From: Favolaschia claudopus
Taxonomy: Eukaryota; Basidiomycota; Agaricomycetes; Agaricales; Mycenaceae
Assembly (NCBI GenBank): GCA_037176885.1
Contig: JAWWNJ010000238.1
Span: forward strand, 124,001-188,000
DNA: 64,000 bases
Reading direction: 5' to 3'
Position 1 is the first letter of the stretch. Each line of letters begins with the position of its first letter. The notes below the pieces were generated by a model, which was given only the letters and a program-made list of their open reading frames with translations, was not told the origin of the DNA and made no database searches. Made by a program: the position numbers and the translations under genes. Positions 36,136 to 46,850 of this stretch are shown piece after piece.

Positions 36136-36987
36136 ATGTCTCCTCCCCCTCCCTTCCCCGACTTTGACTTCAATTACGATCCTAACACCTTCCCGAACCC
36201 CCCGCCACTTCCCGCTTCTGCAGATCTCTTCTCCGCCGCAGAAACCACCGATATCTTTGGTTTCCTCGACAATTTCAACGATTTTGGCTGGGAGAGCGAG
36301 CAGTCGCAACAACAGCAGCCTCCACCGCAGCAGCAGCAATCATATGCTTCCCCTCGTGCACCGTACTCGAATCCCCATCTAAACACTGCACCGGAACCCT
36401 CGACTTCAGGGCGTCCCCGTCGCAGCACACGTTCCTCTGCATCCCTTCCATCACCGCAGAAACAACAGCAGCCGAGGCAGCAGAAACAACAACAGCTCAA
36501 AGAGCATCATCAACAGCAGCAGGTGCCGAGACCCTCCCCTCGCCGCGACAGCCAAACCCCCAGCAACGCCTCCGAAACATCCTCTCAATCCCATGCAAAC
36601 GACGCCAGCTCCAGCACCTCCGCCGCCTCCGCGCCCCCCACCGCAACAGCTAGCACCGATCCCACCCGCGGCGCCGGAAACATAAAACCCTTACTTTCCA
36701 CGCCGCAGAAGCGGTTAAACCACATCATGTCCGAGCAGAAACGCAGGAATGCGATCCGGGACGGATATGCCCAGCTGATCGCGCTACTCGCTCCCGATGG
36801 CAATTCCTCGCTTGGGATGCCTCAGCGCGGCCGGCCAAAGGGGAGTGGCAGTAGGGGCAAGGGACAAAGTAAAGGGAAGAGCGGCGTGCTGTTTCGCGCG
36901 GTGGAGTATATCCGTTGGCTCGAAGAGGGACGTGATGCCTTGAGGGAAGAGGTATTGAGGGTGGAGGCGGTTGCAGGTATTCGATGA
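36136..36987 (+). CDS. bHLH transcription factor
   Basis: A basic helix-loop-helix DNA-binding protein. The N-terminal half is Pro/Gln/Ser-rich with several Gln runs and looks disordered. The C-terminal bHLH reads KRLNHIMSEQKRRNAIRDGY (basic region and helix 1; the His, Glu and Arg needed for E-box contact are in NHIMSEQKRR). A Gly/Lys-rich loop insert (GRPKGSGSRGKGQSKGKSG) comes next, then helix 2 VLFRAVEYIRWLEEGRDALR. The extended basic loop is a fungal feature. The stop at 36987 may be replaced by a further exon, but helix 2 is complete. A targeted pathway cannot be inferred. Confidence 0.83.
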   Translation: MSPPPPFPDFDFNYDPNTFPNPPPLPASADLFSAAETTDIFGFLDNFNDFGWESEQSQQQQPPPQQQQSYASPRAPYSNPHLNTAPEPSTSGRPRRSTRSSASLPSPQKQQQPRQQKQQQLKEHHQQQQVPRPSPRRDSQTPSNASETSSQSHANDASSSTSAASAPPTATASTDPTRGAGNIKPLLSTPQKRLNHIMSEQKRRNAIRDGYAQLIALLAPDGNSSLGMPQRGRPKGSGSRGKGQSKGKSGVLFRAVEYIRWLEEGRDALREEVLRVEAVAGIR

Positions 36988-37474
36988 CGATTGCCGGACA
37001 CTTTTGGTGGTGTCCAGTGCTCTTGGCGTGCTCAACTTGAACTTTGAAGTAAGTACCTCTTTTCCGTCTCTTCTGGCTTCGCGTGCTGACCCCATCTCAG
37101 AGAATATTATTATTATTATAACGCTGTACACATGCCCACCCCAACAGGCACTAACTTATATTATACCACACGATAAGATTCAACTCTGGTCCTCTTGTCG
37201 CTTGTGCTATTCTGGACGCCAAATCCAGGCGATACGCATGTGTGGGCATCGATAGGGGCTCCTCATCTGGAACACCAAACTTTCCAAGCACCATGTTGCC
37301 AATTTGATAAACAAAGAGGCAACGTACTTGGAAACAACAGCAATTCTCCGAAACTCCGACTGCTTCTGCAGGAGGGTATGTGATTTGGAATGACGGGTAG
37401 CGAAGGAGCAAAGAAACAGTGTATTGGTATATCGAACATTGAATCAAATTAGCATTCGAGATCGAAGCAGAACA
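36988..37474. other. bHLH 3' flank
   Basis: No gene seen; ATT-rich runs near 37105-37120. Confidence 0.3.
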
Positions 37475-37990
37475 GCGAGTACTAAGAGAGCAAGAGGGTG
37501 CAGCAGTTCGGGTATAGCATATGTATGGTCAAAAGCTCGACTGGGTATATAAAGTATATGAACAAATTGCCAAGGCGATAGGGGATACAGGAAAGAGAGT
37601 GGGCAGAGTAGCTGGATACAAGTAATCCACGCAGATCAGAGATGATAAAAAAAGACGCGTGGTGGTAGCAATAGGTTGATAGTTAGTGACGACGGACTGC
37701 GGAAGAGGGAAGGGTTTGTGCGAAGCCTGAAGCAGAACGGACATAGGAGCGGTATGGGGAAAATGTCATGAGAAGGCGATGGAACCTCATCAGATTTAGG
37801 CGCAAAAGAGTAGGCGTTGGTGAGGGAGCAGAATCGGATTTGTGGGAGTGTTGTTCTGAAAATGAGGAGGCCGAATAATTGGGGCCAAAGGCAACATGAG
37901 GCGATGAGATGAACGGCGGGGCAGTCGAGCAAAAGAGGTTGGTATAAGGATTGAGCCAGAAGGTTGATGTTACGGGGGTGCTTTTCAGCC
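37475..37990 (-). repeat. LTR-like repeat, minus copy
   Basis: On the minus strand this matches 44030-44570 on the plus strand over about 500 bp: ACCAACCTCTT at the start, CTATCAACCTATTGCTACCA in the middle, then GGATTACTTGTATCCAGCT, CTTTCCTGTATCCC and TTGCTCTCTT at the end. A TATATA word (ACTTTATATACCC) and a pyrimidine-rich sense strand recall an LTR with promoter. No protein domain is attached. Confidence 0.6.
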
Positions 37991-38039
37991 CAACTTAGTC
38001 TCGAACCTTAACCCCAGCTCGGCCGCCGGATGATGCCGA

Positions 38040-38460
38040 CGGCAAGATTAGACGAAAAGATGGCCATGGGACGAATACGAAGATGAGACGAAACCGAAAC
38101 CAAGACCAAGACCGAGACCGAGACGAGACCAAGACGAGTTGAGACCGTCTCAGAAGACGGGACGGAGACGAAGATAAGACAGATCGAGACAAACCAAGAC
38201 CAAGATGAGACGAAACGAGAGACAAAGACGACGAAGATTGAGACCAAGACCAAAGATGAGACGAGATGAGAAGCATGAAAGATCAAGACGAGACCAGACA
38301 AAGATCAAGACAAGATGAGACAAAGACAAAGATTGAGACGGGATGAAGTCTAAGATCTAAATCGGAACGGGACGAGACAAAGATTGAGACGGAACCAAGA
38401 CCAAGACCAAGACCAAGATGAGACGAAGATGAAAGACCGGGATGGCACATCAGAGGAAAG
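38040..38460. repeat. Purine-rich degenerate microsatellite
   Basis: About 420 bp made largely of GAGACG, AAGACC and GATGAGAC words in varied order, almost all A/G/C on the plus strand. It abuts the LTR-like repeat. Long frames across it are compositional artefacts. Confidence 0.65.
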
Positions 38461-38801
38461 CAGTAGATCTAGAGCGACTCCGAGCGGCATTTGCGTTGAC
38501 CGCGGTTGAAGCCGAAGAAAGACAACCGGGCGGACTGAGATGATCTTAGACTGGAGAAAGTGGTAGAGTATAGAGTGGGATAGGATGAATCGGGGTCTGA
38601 GACTGAGACGGGCAGAACCACCTGACGGATGATGAGAACAAAGCTGCCACCAGAGAAATATATATTTTCTGCATCCAATCAACACAACAGAAATGCATTT
38701 CGAATCTGCCAAGTGAGAGCGAGTGAGTACTGCACTATTGGAGCCCAGCGCAGTCAGGCAGGAGTCTGAGCTGGTCGTAGTGGCACAGCGTCAGTCTCCC
38801 T
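38461..38801. other. Spacer before F-box gene end
   Basis: No feature seen; probably 3' UTR of the minus-strand F-box gene. Confidence 0.3.
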
Positions 38802-39923
38802 TCAAATCCCACAGTCGGACAGTAGATGAAGGGGCTGCGGGTCTGGATCGACGCTAAAGTCGATTTTTGGAATAGAAGGCAATGCCAGACGGTAAGATTC
38901 CTCCACGAGTATGGTTGTGGTGATGCATGTAACGTGCAGGTGCTGCAGATGACAGCCAGACCTCGCTACGAAAGACCTCAACGATGGAACCGCGTCTTGA
39001 CCGAGGAGTCGTTCGCAGACGGTGAGACTGGAGAGCGCGGGGAGGGTGAATGAGTGAAGGAAACCGTCCATGCCCGTAGAGGTGTTGACGTCTGCCTCAA
39101 ATGATCTCAGGCAGAGGAGTACGATATGCGGGTCCTGGGGGGTAAATACTGTGGAGCTGTGGCTCATGTCAAGGCGACAATCGAGAAGATTGGTGGCTGT
39201 CTGCAGGATTGTGACGCAAGCTTGGAATGTGATGTTATGCAGGGAGAGGCTAGTCAGCTGTGTCCAAGGAAGCCCAGTGATCTCTTGAGCTGCCAAACCG
39301 TCGAGCACGACGGAGCGTAGCATCGGGGCATCCATGAATTGAATTTCCCGCGGGGCTTCGCGGTCGAGTTCAATATCTAGATGGCGGAGAAGCGGGAATT
39401 TGCCTTCAATGGTGGGGAGAGCGGAAGCATGGTATTCGAGCCGGAGTTGTAGATATTCACAGTGAGCACGGATGGGAAGGATTGCTGCTAAAAATTCGCG
39501 CGCGGTGACAAGATATTCGTCCCTTTCATTCATATGAATGGACAGCGGACAGCAGCCCGCCCTGCTGAGCCATATGTAGTTGGGGTTGAAAGATGTGCGT
39601 TCCAGACTGGAAAGAGATATCGCTCGCCAAAGTTGGGGGGTAGAGAAAGCGATTTCTCTCCACAAACGGCAGATATGAGTCAAGAGAACAGGTGAAACTG
39701 GGTCGGCGAGTGGCGGGCAGAAAGGATATTTTGGGAGGAAATGTAAAAAGATTTCTGCCACAATTTCGTTGGGTAAAGTCAAGACGGGGTACTTGTAGGA
39801 GTTGAGCCGCTCCTTGATGGTCAACTCCTCGAGTCGCAAGGCAGCAAGAGTCTGTTCCAGAGCTTTTATTTGAGGTTCGAGCTCTGCTAGACGGGCACGA
39901 TCCTCGTGGAAATTGGCAAGCAT
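38802..39923 (-). CDS. F-box-like protein with N-terminal coiled coil
   Basis: A single-exon frame of 373 residues. Residues 1-45 form a heptad-like coiled coil (LAELEPQIKALEQTLAALRL). An F-box-like motif follows (VLTLPNEIVAEIFLHFLP and HICRLWREIAFSTPQLWRAI), then leucine-rich-like strands (RHLDIELDREAPREIQF, LTSLSLHNITF). This is the standard Agaricomycete F-box plan: coiled coil, F-box, LRR-like tail. It probably recruits substrates to an SCF ligase. It ends LHLLSDCGI; a further exon cannot be excluded. Confidence 0.75.
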   Translation of the reverse strand: MLANFHEDRARLAELEPQIKALEQTLAALRLEELTIKERLNSYKYPVLTLPNEIVAEIFLHFLPKYPFCPPLADPVSPVLLTHICRLWREIAFSTPQLWRAISLSSLERTSFNPNYIWLSRAGCCPLSIHMNERDEYLVTAREFLAAILPIRAHCEYLQLRLEYHASALPTIEGKFPLLRHLDIELDREAPREIQFMDAPMLRSVVLDGLAAQEITGLPWTQLTSLSLHNITFQACVTILQTATNLLDCRLDMSHSSTVFTPQDPHIVLLCLRSFEADVNTSTGMDGFLHSFTLPALSSLTVCERLLGQDAVPSLRSFVARSGCHLQHLHVTCITTTILVEESYRLALPSIPKIDFSVDPDPQPLHLLSDCGI

Positions 39924-40374
39924 GATGCGGCTAGGGAATGTCAGGTCCTTACAGCACAGGAGTGCCAGCGGTACCGATAGTAGTAAGTGGTATTAGAACT
40001 CTGTGTCTGACTCGGAAGCCTGGCGATACAGGCAGGCAAAGGCAAAGGTCAATGACCAGAGGCAGCGCAAGAGGTAGACAAGATGCCACGGGAGCTCGGC
40101 CCGCGGCGTCCGTCTCTTTGCTTTTGTCAGTCACAGTCAGTGCTTTGAACTTTCGTTGCGACTTCTCATCCACTGCACGCCGCAATTGGCAAAGCCGTTC
40201 CAGCCTGCCAACGTCTACTCGAACCCCGAGTCTCCGCTACACCGCTTAACAGTCTCCTTCGCCCTCAGAGTTGACTTGGTTCGACCATCCTTCAAACATC
40301 CGATAAGTTGTGATCTCCCGAGAATCACCGAAAAAAGGCAACCAACGCAACTTGCTCTCTGAACCTCGACGTTC
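39924..40374. promoter_or_regulatory. Divergent promoter region, F-box / Rpp40-like
   Basis: Spacer between two divergent genes. The right part (40306-40374) stays open in frame with the Rpp40-like gene and resembles its family's N-terminus, so a 5' exon may lie here. Confidence 0.35.
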
Positions 40375-41863
40375 AATGGACATCCCATCGCCGGCGCACC
40401 ACCACCTCCACATCTCCACCGGCTCCTTGCCGTGCCCAAAACTCGACACTCTAGCGTCCACGCATCCATTCACCCAGCAGGAACGTCCGTGAAAGCCTCT
40501 CGACACTCACAATTGAATGGTCGATAACTGTTAACGACTACACAGCTCGACGTCCTTTTCCCCTCCAACCCCGCGTTGCAAGCCGCCCTCAGCGTGCTCG
40601 AAACATCGTACGTCAATGCGGAGACGGGGTTGTTCGAGTTGGTGAAAGAGGTTGAGAAGGGAGGGTATGTGTCGGGGGTTGAGATGAAGAGGTGCGCGTT
40701 TCTCCATCTGTTTTTTGGGAGGTCCTGGTAAATGGATCGTTGACTGATTCTCATTCTCGAATCCTAGTACCCTCACAGCGCTAAGCGTCTCCCCGCACAC
40801 GGACGACATCTGGTGCCTCGACCCTCGCGGCGTCCTGACCCTCCATCTCTCAGCGGAGAGCCACCAGAAATTGGGTATCACAGGGCAAAATCTCCCTTTC
40901 AAGTGTCGTTCCGAATACAGTGAGTGCATACATTCATCCATTCATTTAGGGAAAATCGAGCCAACGGATCGCGCAGCTGTGACCCTCCCCCTCCACCCGA
41001 GCGCATCCTCCCTCAAGAATCGTCAAAAGCGCGACGACGCGCTGAAGGCGTGGGATGCGCGTCGGAGGCAGGCAGGCGAGGCGGATTGGGCGGTACTGTA
41101 TTGTGGGAATGGTGCGGTAGAAAATTCCTTCGGCTTCACAATTGGACTAATGATAGAATTCTTCTTTAGATTTAGATACGACAACAAAATTTTCCTCCTC
41201 ACTCGCCTCCCACACCAACACACAAATCCGAATCGTCCAATGCCGAATATCGAGTTCGACCAATGTGCGAATTCCCCAGCTGACGCTCCCTGCGCGACCC
41301 CCTTCTTCAGAGCTTGAGGCAACGGAGGATTGGGAGGAGGGTGTGCAGAGAGCCTTTGAGTGGGTTGGGATGGCGGGGTTTGGGTCGCCGCGGTGCGTAT
41401 TCTCCAATGGTCAATAGTAATACGATTTGCTTATCGATTCTTCATTTCCAAGGTTAGAAGCAAACGACCGCGTCGACGCGTACATCGCCGTATACGACCC
41501 ACCTTCCGCCGACCTAATAGTCGGCGACCTCACCCGCTTGCGCTGGCGCGGTTTCCTCAGCCCGAATTTTGTGCAGTCTGTCATAGATGTTCTTTCAAGG
41601 TATTTTCCATCATCGTATTTTCCCTTCGACGTCTGATTGTGCGAAGGTTCAACCTCCCCGACTCTCACTTCGTCTCCATCACCTCGCACGCGTTTACCAC
41701 CGCCCCGGTATCCTACATCCCGCCTGGAAAGAATAAGGACGGGATGAAGACGCCTGCAAGGGTGCCGAGTGTGGATGGGGAGGATACGTGGAGTTTGTTG
41801 CTTTCCCGGGAGCGCTGGTGTTTGGCGGAGAGTATTGGGTCGTTGGATGCGCGGTGGGGGTGA
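40375..41863 (+). CDS. Ribonuclease P/MRP subunit Rpp40-like
   Basis: Probable Rpp40-family subunit of the nuclear RNase P/MRP ribonucleoproteins that process tRNA and rRNA precursors. Exons join as HLHISTGSLPCPKLDTLA, LDVLFPSNPALQAALSVLET, DIWCLDPRGVLTLHLSAES, HQKLGITGQNLPF, DDALKAWDARRRQ and EADWAVLYCGN. The last part is FEWVGMAGFGSPRLEANDRV, DLTRLRWRGFLSP and FVSITSHAFTTAPVSYIPPG, ending WCLAESIGSLDARWG. The order and the terminal W-based block follow the human protein as I remember it. The start at 40375 is the first ATG; the true N-terminus may be longer. No database comparison was possible. Confidence 0.62.
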
Positions 41864-42273
41864 TATTGTGTTGACTTGCCATCCCTGTCGCTTGAATCCA
41901 GACATCGGGGTCACTTCACAGTGGCAGCAGGAATAAAGTAATATAAAAGTAGCTAGCTAGCGGCACATAACATACGATACACAAGTGTCCCCAATACGAT
42001 TGCGTTGTTGATACAGAAAGAAAGGAGCGTGCATTGTATGTATATGAAGGACGTGCGTGAGGCGTGCGTGGAGAGGCGTACATATGTGGTGAGAGAGCGA
42101 GAGACCGGGACGGAACAATAAGTAACAGCGAATGGCCAGTGGAAAGGCGAATGAGTTCCGGCAAAGGAGAGGAAGGAACGAGCGGCGTTCATACAGAGAT
42201 TCGTGACTGAGCGAGCGAGCACTGGACGGAGATTTTTACGGTGCATGGATGCGTATGTATGGCGGCGAGAGCG
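41864..42273. other. Convergent 3' spacer
   Basis: No gene seen between the Rpp40-like gene and the Ser/Pro-rich gene. Confidence 0.35.
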
Positions 42274-43249
42274 TCAAACGTTTTGGGCGCGCCGACGAGG
42301 AGTGATCCGCACCAAGGACTGACGCGCGCTGGGGTTGGTGAGCGGGCCTGCGGCACGGACGCTCGGGGACGCGGGGCTGGCGTTGACGACGGTACGTGCG
42401 CCGCCCCAGACGTAGATGCGCGGGGTGACGGTGGGGGGCAGGGAGGGGGTCATGAGTTGGACGTGAGTCGTGTACACGGCGGGGGGCGTGGTGGGGGAGT
42501 ACGACAGCGAGTCATAGTCGGTGGACGGGGTGGAGGGCTCAGCGGGGATGCTGATGGGTGGGACGCTGACGCGGCGCGGGGAGGCGCTGGCAGCGGCGGC
42601 GGAGCGCTCGAGGTCGGAGGCGGTGGTGGAGTTGCGGCGGAGGGGGGAGTGCACGATGGGGCCGTTGAGCACGAGGACGGGGCGCGGGCGGTCGGCGTCT
42701 GCGGTTGTGCGGATCGTGATTGGGTCTCCTTCGGGGATTGTGATAGCAGTGTCTGCGCCGGGCAGGGGCAGGACACGCGCGTAGGAGACGTCGTCGCTCA
42801 TGGAGGTGGCAGCGCCGTGCAAGAACGTCTGAGGGTTCTCGTCGACTAATCTGTCCCAGATCATGGTTGTCCTTCTAGCTGGGAGGGCGGGGACAGGGCC
42901 GGGGGCGGGTTCACCGAGGGGGCTGTCGCGGCCACTGTCGCTGCTGTCTGAGCTAGAGTCCGAGACAATGACGGGGTGCTCGAGGCGGTCAACCTCCCCG
43001 ATATCCATGAATGCCTCATACTCAGCGCCTTGGAAGAATTCGTCCGAGTCGGGGTCAAAACAGTGGCTGAGGCTCCATCGGGCGGGGTCTGGATAGACGG
43101 GGAGGGACTGGTCGAGTTCCTACGTTAAAATGAGGTTGGCTATGGTTGATTTTTTGGCGAGTTTGGTAGATTACCTTGATGTTGTCTGACTGGACCCTAA
43201 TAGCCAAAGCCTTGACGCCATAAGTCTCGGAGAATAGTGCGCGACCCAT
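42274..43249 (-). CDS. Ser/Pro-rich protein of unknown function
   Basis: Two exons: MGRALFSETYGVKALAIRVQ ending SDNIK, a 55-nt intron (GTAATC...CGTAG), then a long exon with LPVYPDPARWSLSHCFDPDS, an acidic Ser cluster (VIVSDSSSDSSDSGRDS), ARRTTMIWDRLVDENPQTFL and a Pro/Ser/Thr-rich disordered tail ending ITPRRRAQNV. No membrane span or enzyme motif. Only the first 120 residues look ordered. The strongly GC-rich tail explains the open frames on the other strand. The family was not recognised. Confidence 0.6.
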
Positions 43250-44029
43250 TATGATAGTTTTTGAGGGGTATACGAGCAAAACGGTTAAGTATTGCGAGCG
43301 GGGTGCTGAGGCTGAGCCTGAAGAGCTTTTGGTGGAGGAAGAGAAGGATTGAAACTGTGACTGATGTGACGAACGCGTCTGTCACAAATCGTCACATTGG
43401 CTGGCACTGCCGATCCCCTTGCTTTCGTGCCGCCACTACTAGTATCTCTTGTTTCGTCGTCGTCCATGCCATGCCTTCAGTTTGTCTCGCTTTCCATTGC
43501 AACATCGCCGCATTTTGACAGCTTCCACTGACAATTTTTTCGCCCCCTCTTCGCTGCTCCAAGCAATACCAAAATTTAGCTAAAAAGCTGGTTTCCTCGT
43601 CTCCCCATGATCTGTATCAGCCTACCACTGCTTTGCGAGCTATCGTCGTCTGGGAATCCCCCCCCCTTCCTTTCTTGCCCCGCCGACTTCGACTTCGATT
43701 CCTCAAATTGGGTACTTGCTCCTTGCGCACTTTTCTCTTATGAGTTCCTGCTAGCATGCACTCGACATCATCGGCCGTCCAATCCTCGTCCTTCTGCTGC
43801 TAGAACTGGTCCCTTTTAAAGAGGATGTTTTCACCCTCACCTTCCTCTGTTCTCAATTCCCTGTTGTTTTCATCGACCCATGCCACATGTCTTTGCCCTT
43901 TCTCGATATCCGCTATGTTATTACCGTCTCTGTCGTCTGGCCCAAATCTCTGCAGCTTTCTCGCCTGTTCGCTCTCCTGATAACCCTTGCTGTCTCTCTC
44001 CGTACCACCAACCTCCTCGGCCGAATTCT
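43250..44029. other. Intergenic, pyrimidine-rich
   Basis: No gene. It is C/T-rich on the plus strand, including a run of nine C near 43660, and leads into the plus-strand LTR-like repeat. Confidence 0.35.
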
Positions 44030-44570
44030 TAGACCAACCTCTTGCTCAGCACTATTTTCTTGATGCTCCTGCGATCGCTCTACTGCTTCGTCGCGCCTCC
44101 CTGTCGTCTTTCGCCCGATTCATTCGGCCTCGTCATCTTCGCAAGTCCCTATATTTTCATCACACTCCCTCCAGCCCGATTCCGCTCCCTTCCCAAGGCC
44201 TTTGACTTTTTAAGCTTCCTACTTGCCATAGACATCTTACCCATCACCCCTCCTGTTCCAGTTCTTTTCCCATCTCGCACAAACAGTTCCATCTGCCCCA
44301 GCCCTTCGTCTCTAATGATCAACCTATTGCTACCACCACCCATCCTCTTTGTGTTTTTCAAGTTTTTGATTATCTCTCATCTGCGTGAATTACTTGTATC
44401 CAGCTCTTCTCCTGCGACTCTCTTTCCTGTATCCCTTATCGCCTTGACAACTTGTTTACGGCCTTTATATCGTTCTCGCAGCGAGCATTCAGCCGGTCGA
44501 ACTTTTGACCATACATGTGCTCTTCAGAACTTGAACTACTGCACCTTCTTGCTCTCTTGATACTCACGTT
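44030..44570 (+). repeat. LTR-like repeat, plus copy
   Basis: Inverted relative of 37475-37990. Its right edge near 44570 falls inside what was an intron of an MBL gene: just beyond it, ACAAGCTACCTAC and the acceptor are shared with MBL 4. So the repeat sits exactly where the 5' half of MBL 3 is missing. Confidence 0.6.
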
Positions 44571-44597
44571 TCTGTTAACAAGCTACCTACTTCACAG

Positions 44598-45083
44598 CAT
44601 CTCCCTGGCCACCTATCCGCCCTCGCCTGCGTCACCCCAACCACATTCATCCGCCTCGGCGGAGATACCTTCCACCACGTCGGCGAAGCCCACCCCCCAG
44701 CCCGCCCTGCAGCAGAACCTTCCCTGCCCCGCCCACCTCCTCGAGGAAGCCAGAACCTCCATCTCCACAGACTACTTCTGGTCCCCGAATTCCCGCATCG
44801 GCGCCTTCGACCTACTCTCCTGGTCTTACCAGCTCCTGGCGATCTCAGACGAACCGGATTCGTTCTATACACACGCAGGTTTCTGTGGAAAAGCTGACGG
44901 CCTTCGATGCGGATCCTGACTTTTTCGTCATGATCTCGCATGATATAAGCATTCGAGATTCGATTCCTTATTTCCCTGCGTACCTGTACGATTGGAAGGC
45001 GAGCAGGTTGAAGGAGAAGACGATCTGGACTCTGGAGTCTCGTAGAGAAGACGAATCCCGCCCTTGTGTTCAGCCCAGCGTAG
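44598..45083 (+). pseudogene. Truncated, frameshifted MBL-fold gene (MBL 3)
   Basis: Only the last third of the gene remains, beginning at the exon HLPGHLSALA-equivalent (ISLATYPPSP frame drift is due to damage). The first two thirds, with signal peptide and HxHxDH, are absent; an LTR-like repeat lies there instead. Compared with MBL 4 there is an 11-bp loss near 44870 and a 7-bp gain near 45030, both shifting frame. Conserved pieces such as EEARTSISTDYFWSPNSR, FDADPDFFVMISHDISIRDS and IPYFPAYLYDWKA remain readable in separate frames. It is convergent with SDR copy 1. Not expected to be functional. Confidence 0.82.
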
Positions 45084-45222
45084 CACCCCCAACTTACTTT
45101 TCTTCGCTCCCAATGTCTAGTCGTTGCTACAAGTACACGCCTATAGAAAACTCCGTGTTCCTGGTGTTACAGATACATACAAATAAATGGGCTAGAATGC
45201 TGCCTACTACAATGCTACATCT

Positions 45223-46442
45223 TCACGACAGATGAATCCCATCGTCGACACTGATCGTTTGACCTATTACGAGGTTTAGACAAGAAACAGGATGATTCGC
45301 TCGTTCAACTCACCAGTGACAAAGTGAGAATCCGGGGAGGCGAGGAACGATACAACGTTCGCGACGTCTGAGGGCTGACCCGTCCCGATCCAAGATGGAA
45401 TCTTCATGAACTGAACGAACATGGTCGTTAGCTATAGATTCCTCTACAAATCAGTCTTGGCCCACATACCTGTTTAATGCCGAATCCAACTCCATGCTCT
45501 TTGTCTACAGGGTTAGCGACTGTAATCCATTACCTTAGTGGGGGAGCCGCGACTGCAAGTGGCACAACATACTCATTTCGGTGTCGATTGCGCCGGGAGC
45601 GTAGGCATTGGCGGTGATCTTGTGTTCCCGCAATTCCTGGGCTAACAAATTTCATAGAATGGATTCAACTACGGTATAGCGAGATGGCAAACGCGTACCC
45701 GTGGTTTGCGTCAAAGCACGAACTGCGAATTTCGATACGCAATATGCACCCATGTTGGCGAAGCCTGAAAGATCAGTCTCAATAAGAAGAAGCAGCGCGT
45801 AATCGAGAAACAAACCTCGCGTTCCAGCGATCGATGAGGCGCCTATTATGCGAGTCTGAACGTGTTGTATTGAGAGATAGAAAAACACTGACCAATGAGG
45901 CGTCCTCCGTTGCCTTGCTTGATCATCTGTAGGGCAGCATGCTTGTAGGAAAACAAAACCCCTCGAATATTGACATCCCAGCACTTATTCCAATCGTCGA
46001 CGTTGGCTACGCGTTCCGTTCAACTATACATAAACAGTGAGCAATTTCCAGACGCACCATCAATCACAGGTCCAGCTCCAACACCAATACCTGCTACGCC
46101 GGCGTTGGCGACCATCTACGAGCAACCTCAGTTCACCCGCAGCCTATTAAATATATAAAGACTGCTTACGACGTCGACGCGTCCAAGACTAGACACGGCC
46201 GCCTCAACCAGAGCTTTGACTTCTTCCTCCTTAGTGACATTAGTGGGAACCGCAACAGCCTTCCGTCCAAAACCCTCAATCTCCTTCACGACCTTGTTGA
46301 GCTCGTCAATCTTGCTCGGCAGGTCGGCCACGACTATATCCAGACCGTCGGCGGCCAAGCGCAGACTGATGCCCTTCCCGATTCCTTGTGCGGCGCCGGT
46401 GATAATCGCGACACGAGTATACTGCTGGGTCGTGGTGCTCAT
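45223..46442 (-). CDS. Short-chain dehydrogenase, acetoin/diacetyl-reductase-like (copy 1)
   Basis: A classical SDR, closest in motif pattern to diacetyl/acetoin reductases; NAD(P)H-dependent carbonyl reduction is expected. About eight exons join: MSTTTQQYTRVAIITGAAQG with TGAAQGIG (cofactor loop), ADLPSKIDELNKVV, VANAGVAGIGVG (NAG), WDVNIRGVLFSYKHAALQ, ASSIAGTRG (catalytic Ser), then GAYCVSKFAVRALTQTT (catalytic Tyr-x3-Lys). NAYAPGAIDTEM, FMKIPSWIGTGQPSDVANVV and TISVDDGIHLS complete it. All splices keep frame, so the gene looks intact. A near-identical copy lies at 59860-61085 in the other arm of the inverted duplication. Confidence 0.87.
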
Positions 46443-46850
46443 GGTAGATGGTCAAGTTGACTCTCTAGTCTTGACTCTTGAGATATTACCCTTTGGGTGC
46501 GGATACGCGGATGCACGGGGAGGAGAAATTATAATAGCCGGGATTCAGGTAGGGTCGTCAGCTGAGAGTCTCTTTAAGGAATTGAGATTTGAAATCGATA
46601 TTGTATAAGAACGGCCGCAAGCCTTCCGCGGTGTGTGCGTGTTCAGTTCAGGATGTCATTCATACAAGCGACTGAAGAAGGTCTGTTGAGCCGCAGTCTG
46701 GGATTGGTTGGGGAAGGCCGCAGAAGTTGACGGTCCCGGAGCATGTTTTCGAGTGATGGCTGACAGTCTGAACGCATCGAAGACCACGAATCGCTGGGCA
46801 GAAACGCTGCGGAAAAGATGTGAAGCCCACCGTGCGGCGTGCGCGCGGGG
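46443..46850. promoter_or_regulatory. Divergent promoter region, SDR 1 / F-box
   Basis: Part of duplication arm 1, also present at about 59440-59859. It serves SDR 1 to the left and the F-box gene to the right. Confidence 0.4.

Noticed and set aside
38008..38712. Ser/Val-rich minus-strand frames
   Set aside because: They arise from the purine-rich repeat; composition alone keeps them open.
42241..42849. 202-codon Gly/Asp-rich plus-strand frame
   Set aside because: It is the antisense shadow of the GC-rich Ser/Pro exon of the minus-strand gene at 42274-43249.
44042..44560. 172-codon hydrophobic plus-strand frame that looks like a membrane protein
   Set aside because: It lies wholly in the pyrimidine-rich LTR-like repeat, and the inverted copy at 37475-37990 does not keep the frame open.
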